17,939 nucleotides of DNA. It comes from DATDAH01 sp036525535 (GTDB lineage Bacteria; Actinomycetota; Acidimicrobiia; Acidimicrobiales; DATDAH01). This document shows positions 7,251 through 15,566 of this stretch, piece by piece. Position 1 is the first letter of the stretch. Every line of letters starts with the position of its first letter. Position numbers and translations under genes: made by a program. The notes below the pieces were generated by a model. The model had not been told where the DNA came from. It did no database searches and was given only the letters and a program-made list of their open reading frames with translations. The stretch lies in the NCBI GenBank assembly GCA_036525535.1, contig DATDAH010000172.1, forward strand, positions 1 to 17,939. Direction: 5' to 3'.

Positions 7251-7841
7251 ATGAGCTACGAGCAACCCGAGGATCGACGGGCGCGCCGGCTGGCCGCCGT
7301 TCGGGCCGAGCGGGGATCCGAGGAGCGGGCCCGCCAGATCGCCGAGCTGGAGGCAGAGAAGGCGAAGCCGAAGGTGCGGGCCCGGTCGGCCACGCCGAGC
7401 GTTCGCAAGTCACCGGAGTCGAGTTCCACCTTCTTCGGCTACCCGTGGGCCGAGTGGTTCGAGATGCGCGACGCGGGCCGGGCCCGGCTGAACACGTGCG
7501 CCGCTGAGCGACAGCTGATCGCCTACGGCGACCTCTGGGCGGCGATCGCCGAGACCGTGGGTCGCGAGCTCGGGAGCCAGCACCTCGCCCTCCCCCGTCT
7601 CCTGCGGGACATCGGAGATGTGGCGATCAAGGACGGCGAGCCGAACCCGATGGCACTGGCTGTCCAGAGCACCGGCGATCAGGAGCCCGGCGCCGGGTTC
7701 TTCCGTACGGCGGTGGCCCTGCACGAGCTCCCCGCCGTCGACGAGCCCGCCAAAGGCGTGGATTGGGCCATGACCGATGCCCAGCGGACGTACTGGCGCA
7801 CCCAGGTCGACGCGCTGTACGCCTACTTCGCGTCCGACTGA
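7251..7841 (+). CDS. Uncharacterised 196-aa protein with charged N-terminal helix and a small globular domain
   Basis: I do not recognise a named family. Residues 1-45 are highly charged (Arg, Glu, Ala) and probably form a helix or coiled coil, followed by a basic, Ser/Pro-rich linker. Residues 87-195 look like one small domain: RQLIAYGDLWAAIAETVG, then LPRLLRDIGDVAIKDGEPNPMALAVQSTG, then EPGAGFFRTA, ending in a Trp/Tyr-rich helix (RTYWRTQVDALYAYF). From memory, the order 'YG-x-L, LP-x-L, G-x-P, V-x-x-x-TG-x-PG-x-GF, W-x-x-x-V-x-x-x-Y' recurs in uncharacterised small bacterial proteins with an ATL/MGMT-like or winged-helix look. This is a weak recollection. No signal peptide or membrane segment. 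It has its own promoter-like hexamer and ribosome binding site, and is followed by the DUF255 gene. Confidence 0.8.
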   Translation: MSYEQPEDRRARRLAAVRAERGSEERARQIAELEAEKAKPKVRARSATPSVRKSPESSSTFFGYPWAEWFEMRDAGRARLNTCAAERQLIAYGDLWAAIAETVGRELGSQHLALPRLLRDIGDVAIKDGEPNPMALAVQSTGDQEPGAGFFRTAVALHELPAVDEPAKGVDWAMTDAQRTYWRTQVDALYAYFASD

Positions 7842-7844
7842 GCC

Positions 7845-7856
7845 GGGCGGCCGCCC
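7845..7856 (+). other. Short GC-only palindrome after the 7251 gene
   Basis: GGGCGGCCGCCC is a perfect 12-nt palindrome 3 nt after the TGA at 7839-7841. It could give a weak terminator-like hairpin but is too short and too GC-only to be convincing. Confidence 0.2.
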
Positions 7857-7866
7857 GCCCCGTCGG

Positions 7867-7872
7867 TACGGT
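7867..7872 (+). promoter_or_regulatory. Putative -10 hexamer of the DUF255 gene
   Basis: TACGGT ends 7 nt before the ATG at 7880 with no ribosome binding site between, again the leaderless arrangement. Confidence 0.45.
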
Positions 7873-7879
7873 GCGCCGC

Positions 7880-9868
<1,989 letters not shown>

Positions 9869-9879
9869 GGCTGGACGAA

Positions 9880-9923
9880 CTGGCGCCTGATTGAGGTGTC
9901 AGAGCGCCTCGATCGGGCGCCAG
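9880..9923 (+). terminator. Strong 17-bp hairpin after the DUF255 gene
   Basis: Arms 9880-9896 and 9907-9923 pair over 17 positions around a 10-nt loop. Fifteen pairs are Watson-Crick and two are G-U wobbles (T9888 with G9915, T9892 with G9911). The wobbles exist only in the plus-strand transcript; in the minus-strand transcript they become A-C mismatches. The hairpin therefore seems built to end the DUF255 message, while also lying 28 nt beyond the stop of the convergent nitroreductase gene. No U-tract follows. Confidence 0.7.
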
Positions 9924-9951
9924 AACGAGAACCGACCGAGGACGAGCGGGG

Positions 9952-10551
9952 TCACCAGCGGCCGCGGTGGACGACCTCGGCCTCGGGGCGGCGGGGACGG
10001 GTGGCGGACCGGCCCGGGAGTGACGGCCGCGGGTGACCGAGGGCGACCACGCCGATGACGTCCCTGCCCTGAGGGACGCCCAGGGCCGCCCGTACGGCGC
10101 TCTCCTGGGCGAACAGGCCGAACAGCAACGCACCCAGCCCGGCGTCCACGGCGCCCAGCAGGAGCGTGTGCACGGCCATCCCGCCGTCGACCAGCCAGTA
10201 GGGCATCGTCCAGGCTTCAGCCGCGGACCCCAGGCCCGTCATCGCCTTGTCGGGCTCGGCGTAGCGGTCGAGGTAACGCTGCTGGTCGGCCAGCACCAGC
10301 ACGAGGACCGGCGCGACCAGGAGGTCCGGCCAGGCGAACCCGTCTCGCCGATCGGCGGGCAGGGCGACATCCCAGTAGCGGGCTGTCTCCTCGGGACCGA
10401 CGAGGACGATGAGCTCGGTGCCCTGGCTGTTCCCGGCCGACGGCGCCCGCAGGGCGTCGGTCAAGAGGCGGTCGAGGACCTCGGCATCGATCGGCTCGGA
10501 CGAGAACGCCCGGACCATGCGGCGTCGATCGAGGACTTCACGGAAGTCCAC
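9952..10551 (-). CDS. Nitroreductase-family FMN protein
   Basis: 199-aa member of the nitroreductase superfamily, which binds FMN and reduces substrates with NAD(P)H. The N-terminal FMN-phosphate motif RRRMVRAF is at about residues 9-16, APSAGNSQGTE at about 36-46 is the second FMN-contacting loop, and DGGMAVHTLLLGAVDAGLGALLFG is the conserved central helix and strand. The C-terminus ends in VVHRGRW, typical of actinobacterial members. The substrate cannot be told; F420- or nitro-group-related roles are guesses. The GTG at 10549-10551 is used since it yields the family N-terminus (DFREVLDRRR). It starts 13 nt after the stop of the uncharacterised gene upstream, suggesting one transcript. Confidence 0.88.
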   Translation of the reverse strand: MDFREVLDRRRMVRAFSSEPIDAEVLDRLLTDALRAPSAGNSQGTELIVLVGPEETARYWDVALPADRRDGFAWPDLLVAPVLVLVLADQQRYLDRYAEPDKAMTGLGSAAEAWTMPYWLVDGGMAVHTLLLGAVDAGLGALLFGLFAQESAVRAALGVPQGRDVIGVVALGHPRPSLPGRSATRPRRPEAEVVHRGRW

Positions 10552-10564
10552 CGGCGCGGCGGCG

Positions 10565-11236
10565 CTACTTGGCCAGTTTCTCGAGATCCTCGGCCAGGGC
10601 CCAGCCCGAGATCACGATCGAGTCGCCCCGCTTGTGGTCCAGGGGCTCGAGGAACTGGGCGAAGGCCGGGTCGATCTTCTCGGGCTGGAGGGTCTCGTGA
10701 TCGAGCACGGCGGGGAAGCTCTTGTCGCCCTTGGCCAGGAACGACCGGTCGTCGTAGTCGCCCGTCTCCACGCCGAAGCGCTTGGCCAGCCGGGCTCCCC
10801 AGGCCCGCTCCTCGCCCGAGGCCCGGTGCTCGGGCCGGGGGATGATGTCGCTGAGGTTGGCCAGGGCGTTGAACCCGGACACGTCGTTGATGCGCATGCC
10901 GACGAGCACGTCCTCGTCCGGGAAGGCCATGAGCGCGCGGCGCATCTGGTCGGCCATGATCGCCCGGAGCACGGCGTCGCGCTTGCTCGTCCGCTTGATG
11001 GAGGCGAGGCCGATGAGCACGCTGGGCGTGCCCCCGATGCGCTCGAGCGTGCAGAACGAGAAGCCCTTCAGCGGGTTGCCGTCGCGGGCGAGGCTCACCA
11101 GGACCCAGGCTTCGGCCGCCTTCGACAGGAAGCCGATCTCGTAGCCCGAGGGGCCGTCCGCGCAGAGGTCAGCCATCTCGGCCAGCTCGGCGTCACCCAG
11201 GGAGGTGCAGTCCTTCGTGTCGACCTGGATACCCAT
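10565..11236 (-). CDS. Uncharacterised 223-aa protein
   Basis: I do not recognise a named family. The ATG at 11234-11236 opens MGIQVDTKDCTSLGDAELAEMADLC; reading further upstream in this frame only gives the antisense of dnaE. The N-terminal 130 residues alternate strands and helices (WVLVSLARDGNPLKGFSFCTLERIGGTPSVLIGLASIK, then RDAVLRAIMADQMRRALMAFPDEDVLVGMRI). This order is compatible with a GNAT-like fold, but no acetyl-CoA motif is clear. The C-terminal third has FLAKGDKSFPAVLDHETL and ends GDSIVISGWALAEDLEKLAK. No signal peptide or membrane helix. It is followed after 13 nt by the nitroreductase gene and preceded by 113 nt with no convincing promoter. Confidence 0.85.
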   Translation of the reverse strand: MGIQVDTKDCTSLGDAELAEMADLCADGPSGYEIGFLSKAAEAWVLVSLARDGNPLKGFSFCTLERIGGTPSVLIGLASIKRTSKRDAVLRAIMADQMRRALMAFPDEDVLVGMRINDVSGFNALANLSDIIPRPEHRASGEERAWGARLAKRFGVETGDYDDRSFLAKGDKSFPAVLDHETLQPEKIDPAFAQFLEPLDHKRGDSIVISGWALAEDLEKLAK

Positions 11237-11349
11237 GGCTGCGGAAGAACCCCCAGAACGGTCGTATCGGACCTCTCTAGTCCAGCGCCCACAGCCCGAT
11301 CGCGCAACTCGGCAGCCGGGACTTCTCAGAAAATCCTGTCGGACGGGGG
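11237..11349. other. Gap between dnaE stop and the 10565-11236 gene
   Basis: This 113-nt gap must hold the promoter of the downstream gene or be read through from dnaE. It includes the only AT-richer patch nearby (CAGAAAATCC, about 11327-11336). I see no strong hairpin, no U-tract and no TANNNT hexamer at leaderless distance from the ATG at 11236. Confidence 0.4.
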
Positions 11350-14300
11350 TCAGGCCCGGACCGCGTTCGACCCCAGGAGGACCCGCAACTCCGCCACCAG
11401 GCCGTTGCTGGCGTCCACCCAGAGGTCGTCGGCGAGGCGGACCCGCTGACGATCGCTCAGCTGCAGGACGACCTCGGATGCGCCGGGATGGTCGGCCAGG
11501 ACACCCTTCAACCGACGGAGGAGGTCGTCGTTGACAGCCGAGCGGGTCAGGTCGATGGTGACCGACGGTGCCTCGACCACGGGCTCGAAGCGCTCCAGCT
11601 CCATGGCCATGACCCGCGCGGTGTCCTCCTTGCGGTCGACCCGGCCCCGGACGATGACGATGGCGTCGTCCTCCAACTTGTGGCCGTGCTCGGTCATCGT
11701 CTTGGGGAAGACCATGACCTCGATGGCACCGCGGAGGTCCTCCAGCTGGAACACGGCCATCAGGTCGCCCCGCTTGGTCCACTTCCGCTGGAGCCCGGTC
11801 ACGACGCCGCCGACCGAGCAGACCGTCTCCTCCTCGCCGCCGAGGATCTCGTCCACGGTGCCGTCGGTGCGCCGACGCAGGGAGGACTCGACGCCCATCA
11901 ACGGGTGGTCGCTGATGTAGAGGCCCAGCATCTCCTTCTCGAACGCCAGCTTGAGCTTCTTGTCCAGCTCGCCTTCGTCGATGCGGGGGCGGTCGTCGAA
12001 CACCGGGCCGTCGTCGATCGAGTCGAAGAGGCTCATCGCCCCCATGTCGTGCTGCTTGCGCTTGGCCACGGTCAGGTCGATGATCCGCTCGTAGGCGGCC
12101 AGCAGGCCCTTGCGGGTGTGACCCAGCAGGTCGAAGGCGCCGGACTTGATCAGGGCCTCCACGGTCCGCTTGTTCAGGGCCGCGGTGTCCACTCGCTCGC
12201 AGAAGTCGTAGAAGTCGACGAAGGGCCCGCCGGCTTCGCGTTGGGCGAGGATCAGGTCGGTCACCCCCTCGCCCACGTTGCGCACGGCGGACAGCCCGAA
12301 CGGGATGGATCCCAGGGTCCCGGCCGTCACGTCCTCGGGCGGCACCGCGGTGAACTTGGACACCGACAGGTTGATGTCGGGCACGCGGACCTCGATGCCC
12401 ATCGTCCGGCACTCGGCCAGGTAGATGGCGGCCTTGTCCTGGCTGTCCTTGACCGAGGTCAGCAGCGCGGCGAGGTACTCGACCGGGTAGTGGGCCTTCA
12501 GCCAGGCCGTCTGGTAGGCGATGAGGCCATAGCCGTAGGCGTGGCTCTTGTTGAACGCGTAGTCGGCGAACGGCTCGATGATGTCGAAGAGCTGGTCGCC
12601 GAGGTCCCGGCCGTACCCCGTGGTCTCGCAGCCGGCGACGAACTTGTCGCGCTCGGCCCGGATCATCTCCCGGATCTTCTTGCCGCAGGCCTTGCGCAGG
12701 TTGTCGGCCTCGGCCAGGGAGTACCCCGCCACCTTCTGGGCCACCCGCATGACCGACTCCTGGTAGATCATCAGGCCGTAGGTGTCACCCAGGGTCTCCT
12801 CCAGGTCGGGGTGGAGGTAGGTGACCGGCTTCCGCCCGTTCTTGCGGTCGGCGTAGTCGTTGTGCATGTTCGCCCCCATGGGCCCGGGGCGGTACAGGGC
12901 GACGAGGGCGGCGATGTCGTCGAAGCTGTCCGGGGCCAGGGAGCGCATGAGCGCCCGCATCGGGCCGCCCTCCAGCTGGAACACCCCGATCGACTCCCCC
13001 CGGCACAACATGGCGAGGGTCTTCTGGTCGTCGAGCGGGACGTTGTCGATGTCGACGTCCTGGCCCCGCACGTCCCGGATCAGCTCGAGGGTGTCCTCGA
13101 TGACGTCCAGGTTGCGCAGGCCGAGGAAGTCCATCTTGAGCAGGCCCAGCGACTCGATGCCGTTCATCTCGTACTGGGTGACGATCGGGGCGTCCTCGGG
13201 GGCCTGGCCCGACTCGGGCTTGCGCTGGACGGGGGCGTACTCGGTGACGGGCTGGTCGGTGATCACCACGGCGGCGGCGTGGATGCTGTCCTGGCGGCGG
13301 AGGTTCTCGAGGCCGGTGGCCACGTCGATGACGGCCCGGGCGTCGCTGTCGGACTCGTAGACGGTCCGGAGCTCGCCGGCCATCTTGTACCCCTCTTCGA
13401 ACTTCTCGGTCTTCTCCAGGCAGGCGTGCAGTGGCGTGTCCCGGCCCATGATCAGCGGTGGCATCAGCTTGGCCACCTTGTCGCCCAGGGCGTACGGGTA
13501 CCCGAGCACCCGGGCGGCGTCCCGCACGGCGGCCCGGGCCTTGATCGTCGAGAAGGTGACGATCTGGGCGACCCGGTCCCGGCCGTAGCGCTCCGCCGCG
13601 TAGCGGATCATCTCGTCCCGGAAGCGGGAGTCGAAGTCCATGTCGATGTCGGGCATGGAGATGCGGGACGGGTTCAGGAAGCGCTCGAACAGCAGGTCGT
13701 ACTTGATGGGGTCGAGGTCGGTGATGCGGAGGCAGTAGGCCACGCAGCACCCGGCGGCGCTGCCCCGGCCCGGCCCGACCCGGATGCCCTTGTCCCGGGC
13801 GTGCTTGATGAGGTCCCAGACGATGAGGAAGTAGGACGAGAAGCCCATGTCCTCGATGACCTGGAGCTCGAAGGCGACGCGCTCCAGGACGGCGTCGGGG
13901 AGCTGCTGGCCCCACCGGGCCTTGGCCCCCTCCAGGGTCAGGTGCTTGAGGTAGGCGGAGTCTTCGCTGAAGCCGTCGGGCAGCGGGAACCGGGGCAGCA
14001 GCGGCTTGCCGAACTCGATCTCGACGTTGCAGCGTTCGGCGATGAGGAGCGTGTTGTCACAGGCGCCCGGGTAGTCGGTCTCGGGGAACAGGCGGCGCAT
14101 CTCGTCGGCCGACTTGAGGTAGTGCTCCTCGCCGTCGAACTTGAAGCGGGTCGGATCGCTCATCATCGAGTTGGTCTGGACACAGAGCAGGGCGTCGTGG
14201 GCCTTGGCGTCCTCTCGGGCGACGTAGTGGCTGTCGTTGGTGGCCAGGAGGGGGGCGCCGAGCTTGCGGGAGATGGCGAGCAGGCCGGGCATGGTCTGAC

Positions 14301-14886
14301 GCTGCCTGTCGATCCCGTGGTCCTGGATCTCGACGAACAGGTTGTCCTTGCCGAAGATGTCCTGGAGGCGACCGGCCCGGGTCAGGGCTTCGGCCTCGTC
14401 GCCCGTCATCAGGGCCTGCAGGACGTGGCCGCCGAGGCAGGCCGTGGTGGCGATGAGACCTTCGCTGTGCTCGTCGAGGAGCTCCCAGTCGATGCGGGGC
14501 TTGTAGAAGTACCCCTCGAGGAAGGCCCGGCTGGCCAGCTGGATCATGTTCCGGTAGCCGGTCCGGTCCTGGGCCAGCAGGGTCAGGTGGTAGTAGAGCT
14601 TCCGGCCACCCTCGGTGTCGCCTCCGGAGTCGTCCAGCCGACCCCGCCGCGCCGGGCGCTCGGCCCGGCTCTCGTGGGCCATGTAGGCCTCGGTGCCGAT
14701 GATCGGCGTGATCCCGGCGTCACGACAGGCCTTGTAGAAGTCCAGGACCCCGTACATGTTGCCGTGGTCGGTGATGGCCAACGCGGGTTGGCCGTCGGCC
14801 TTGGCCGCGGCCACCGCGTCGCCCACCCGCGCCGCACCGTCGAGCATCGAGAACTCGGTGTGGTTGTGGAGGTGGACGAAGGACAT
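11350..14886 (-). CDS. dnaE: DNA polymerase III alpha subunit DnaE1
   Basis: Replicative polymerase of 1178 aa. The PHP domain (1 to about 280) keeps all nine metal ligands: H7, H9, D16, H41, E66, H100, C150, D218 and H220. The palm has GPGRGSAAGC (371-380), PDIDMDF with catalytic D413 and D415, and KMDFLGL with D586. The NKSHAYGYGLIAYQTAWLK block lies at 779-797, a helix-hairpin-helix region at about 860-925, and an OB fold at about 1022-1090. I choose the ATG at 14884-14886 because the ligand spacing then runs 7-8 residues behind the M. tuberculosis DnaE1 numbering as I recall it. In-frame ATGs at 14910 and 14940 remain possible. The internal clamp-motif position reads AMSLF (950-954). Upstream lie an operator-like palindrome and DnaA-box-like repeats; bpa is the next gene upstream. 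Confidence 0.97.
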   Translation of the reverse strand: MSFVHLHNHTEFSMLDGAARVGDAVAAAKADGQPALAITDHGNMYGVLDFYKACRDAGITPIIGTEAYMAHESRAERPARRGRLDDSGGDTEGGRKLYYHLTLLAQDRTGYRNMIQLASRAFLEGYFYKPRIDWELLDEHSEGLIATTACLGGHVLQALMTGDEAEALTRAGRLQDIFGKDNLFVEIQDHGIDRQRQTMPGLLAISRKLGAPLLATNDSHYVAREDAKAHDALLCVQTNSMMSDPTRFKFDGEEHYLKSADEMRRLFPETDYPGACDNTLLIAERCNVEIEFGKPLLPRFPLPDGFSEDSAYLKHLTLEGAKARWGQQLPDAVLERVAFELQVIEDMGFSSYFLIVWDLIKHARDKGIRVGPGRGSAAGCCVAYCLRITDLDPIKYDLLFERFLNPSRISMPDIDMDFDSRFRDEMIRYAAERYGRDRVAQIVTFSTIKARAAVRDAARVLGYPYALGDKVAKLMPPLIMGRDTPLHACLEKTEKFEEGYKMAGELRTVYESDSDARAVIDVATGLENLRRQDSIHAAAVVITDQPVTEYAPVQRKPESGQAPEDAPIVTQYEMNGIESLGLLKMDFLGLRNLDVIEDTLELIRDVRGQDVDIDNVPLDDQKTLAMLCRGESIGVFQLEGGPMRALMRSLAPDSFDDIAALVALYRPGPMGANMHNDYADRKNGRKPVTYLHPDLEETLGDTYGLMIYQESVMRVAQKVAGYSLAEADNLRKACGKKIREMIRAERDKFVAGCETTGYGRDLGDQLFDIIEPFADYAFNKSHAYGYGLIAYQTAWLKAHYPVEYLAALLTSVKDSQDKAAIYLAECRTMGIEVRVPDINLSVSKFTAVPPEDVTAGTLGSIPFGLSAVRNVGEGVTDLILAQREAGGPFVDFYDFCERVDTAALNKRTVEALIKSGAFDLLGHTRKGLLAAYERIIDLTVAKRKQHDMGAMSLFDSIDDGPVFDDRPRIDEGELDKKLKLAFEKEMLGLYISDHPLMGVESSLRRRTDGTVDEILGGEEETVCSVGGVVTGLQRKWTKRGDLMAVFQLEDLRGAIEVMVFPKTMTEHGHKLEDDAIVIVRGRVDRKEDTARVMAMELERFEPVVEAPSVTIDLTRSAVNDDLLRRLKGVLADHPGASEVVLQLSDRQRVRLADDLWVDASNGLVAELRVLLGSNAVRA

Positions 14887-14932
14887 TCCGGACGATTCGG
14901 TCGCAAACATTTCCCCACTCGGCCCACAGGCG

Positions 14933-14941
14933 GTTTCCACA
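14933..14941 (+). promoter_or_regulatory. DnaA-box-like 9-mer in the dnaE leader
   Basis: GTTTCCACA matches the DnaA box pattern TTWTNCACA at 8 of 9 positions. It is part of a cluster of CCACAG/CTGTGG words (14924-14930, 14937-14942, 14944-14949). Two of these form a 15-nt inverted repeat, TCCACAGCCTGTGGA (14936-14950). Whether DnaA binds is untested. Confidence 0.4.
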
Positions 14942-14953
14942 GCCTGTGGAGGA

Positions 14954-14971
14954 AATCACACCCGTGTGATT
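14954..14971. promoter_or_regulatory. 18-nt operator-like palindrome upstream of dnaE
   Basis: AATCACACCCGTGTGATT has two perfect 8-bp arms around a 2-nt centre. A further outward GG/CC match at 14951-14952 and 14973-14974 follows one mismatch. It is AT-richer than its surroundings and lies just downstream of a TACGGT hexamer read towards dnaE, the usual position for a repressor operator. I cannot match it to a known regulator; it is not the actinobacterial SOS box (GAAC-N4-GTTC type). Confidence 0.6.
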
Positions 14972-14981
14972 CCCCGCGGCG

Positions 14982-14987
14982 ACCGTA
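14982..14987 (-). promoter_or_regulatory. Putative -10 hexamer of dnaE
   Basis: TACGGT on the minus strand would start transcription near 14975, giving a leader of about 65-90 nt depending on the dnaE start. The palindrome at 14954-14971 would cover the first transcribed bases. No clear -35 is seen. Confidence 0.35.
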
Positions 14988-14991
14988 ACCC

Positions 14992-15008
14992 GCCCACCGC
15001 CGGTGGGC
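14992..15008 (-). terminator. Hairpin after bpa
   Basis: GCCCACCGCCGGTGGGC has 8-bp perfect arms around a single base (about a 7-bp stem with a 3-nt loop in RNA). It begins 12 nt beyond the bpa stop, so it probably ends the phosphodiesterase-bpa transcript and separates it from dnaE. No U-tract follows on the minus strand. Confidence 0.55.
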
Positions 15009-15019
15009 AAGAAACCTGT

Positions 15020-15529
15020 CTAGAGGTAGGTCCCGCCGCCCGGCGAGGGGTCACCCGGCTCACCGGGCTGGCCGCCGGGGGGCAGCTGGCGGCGCATGTC
15101 CTCGAGCTGGTTGCGGGCCGCCATCTGCTGGGCGAACAGCGTGGCCTGGATGCCGTGGAACAGGCCCTCCAGCCAGCCCACGAGCTGGGCCTGGGCGATG
15201 CGGAGCTCGGCGTCGGTGGGCGTGCCCTCCCCGAAGGGCAGGGCCAGGCGGTCCAGCTCCTCCCGCAGGTCCGGGGACACCGCGCCGCCGATCTCGGCGA
15301 TGGAGGTCTCGTAGATCTCCCGGAGCCGGTCCCGGCTGGGACCATCGAGCTCGGTCTGGCGGACCTCGTCGAGGAGCTGGCGGATCATGGTGCCGACCCG
15401 CATGACCTTGGCCGGCTCGGCCACGTTGTTGTGGCCTTCGCCTGCGGTCTCACCATCGGTCGTGGGCGTGACCAGCTCGGGGGCGACAGGCTCGGCGGCG
15501 TTCGGGTTGCCGGTGGGGACGTCGGACAT
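15020..15529 (-). CDS. bpa: Bacterial proteasome activator Bpa/PafE
   Basis: 169-aa member of the DUF2587 family (M. tuberculosis Rv3780 type), an ATP-independent ring that docks on the 20S proteasome and feeds it unfolded proteins. After a disordered acidic N-terminus (1-38), the helical core from KVMRVGTMIRQLLDEVRQ (41-58) through LREELDRLALPF (88-99) to DAELRIAQAQLVGWLEGLFHG (107-127) and LFAQQMAARNQLEDMRRQ follows the mycobacterial protein closely. A Pro/Gly linker leads to the C-terminal docking tail GGTYL, where the mycobacterial tail is GQYL. The penultimate Tyr is kept. A good GAGAGG ribosome binding site lies 6 nt before the ATG. It follows the phosphodiesterase gene by 37 nt. Its presence implies proteasome genes elsewhere in the genome. 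Confidence 0.94.
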   Translation of the reverse strand: MSDVPTGNPNAAEPVAPELVTPTTDGETAGEGHNNVAEPAKVMRVGTMIRQLLDEVRQTELDGPSRDRLREIYETSIAEIGGAVSPDLREELDRLALPFGEGTPTDAELRIAQAQLVGWLEGLFHGIQATLFAQQMAARNQLEDMRRQLPPGGQPGEPGDPSPGGGTYL

Positions 15530-15535
15530 GATCGG

Positions 15536-15541
15536 CCTCTC
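15536..15541 (-). promoter_or_regulatory. Ribosome binding site of bpa
   Basis: GAGAGG on the minus strand ends 6 nt before the ATG at 15529, in the 37-nt gap after the phosphodiesterase gene. Confidence 0.55.
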
Positions 15542-15566
15542 TGCGGAGCGGGCGGGACCTTGGACG

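Noticed and set aside
7763..7879. N-terminal extension of the DUF255 protein
   Set aside because: The extra residues overlap the end of the 7251 gene and precede the conserved opening motif of the family.
14923..14950. Replication origin in the dnaE leader
   Set aside because: Only a few imperfect DnaA-box-like words are present, with no AT-rich unwinding region and no dnaA, dnaN or gyrase genes nearby. Local regulation is the more modest reading.
14954..14971. CRP/FNR or LexA site for the dnaE palindrome
   Set aside because: The arms are in the reverse order to TGTGA-N6-TCACA and lack GAAC-N4-GTTC, so no known site is assigned.
11488..14988. 1166-codon open frame antisense to nearly all of dnaE
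   Set aside because: GC-rich codon use removes stops from the antisense frame. The translation is low-complexity (Val, Gly, Asp, His rich), has no known motif, and the sense frame is an unmistakable DnaE.
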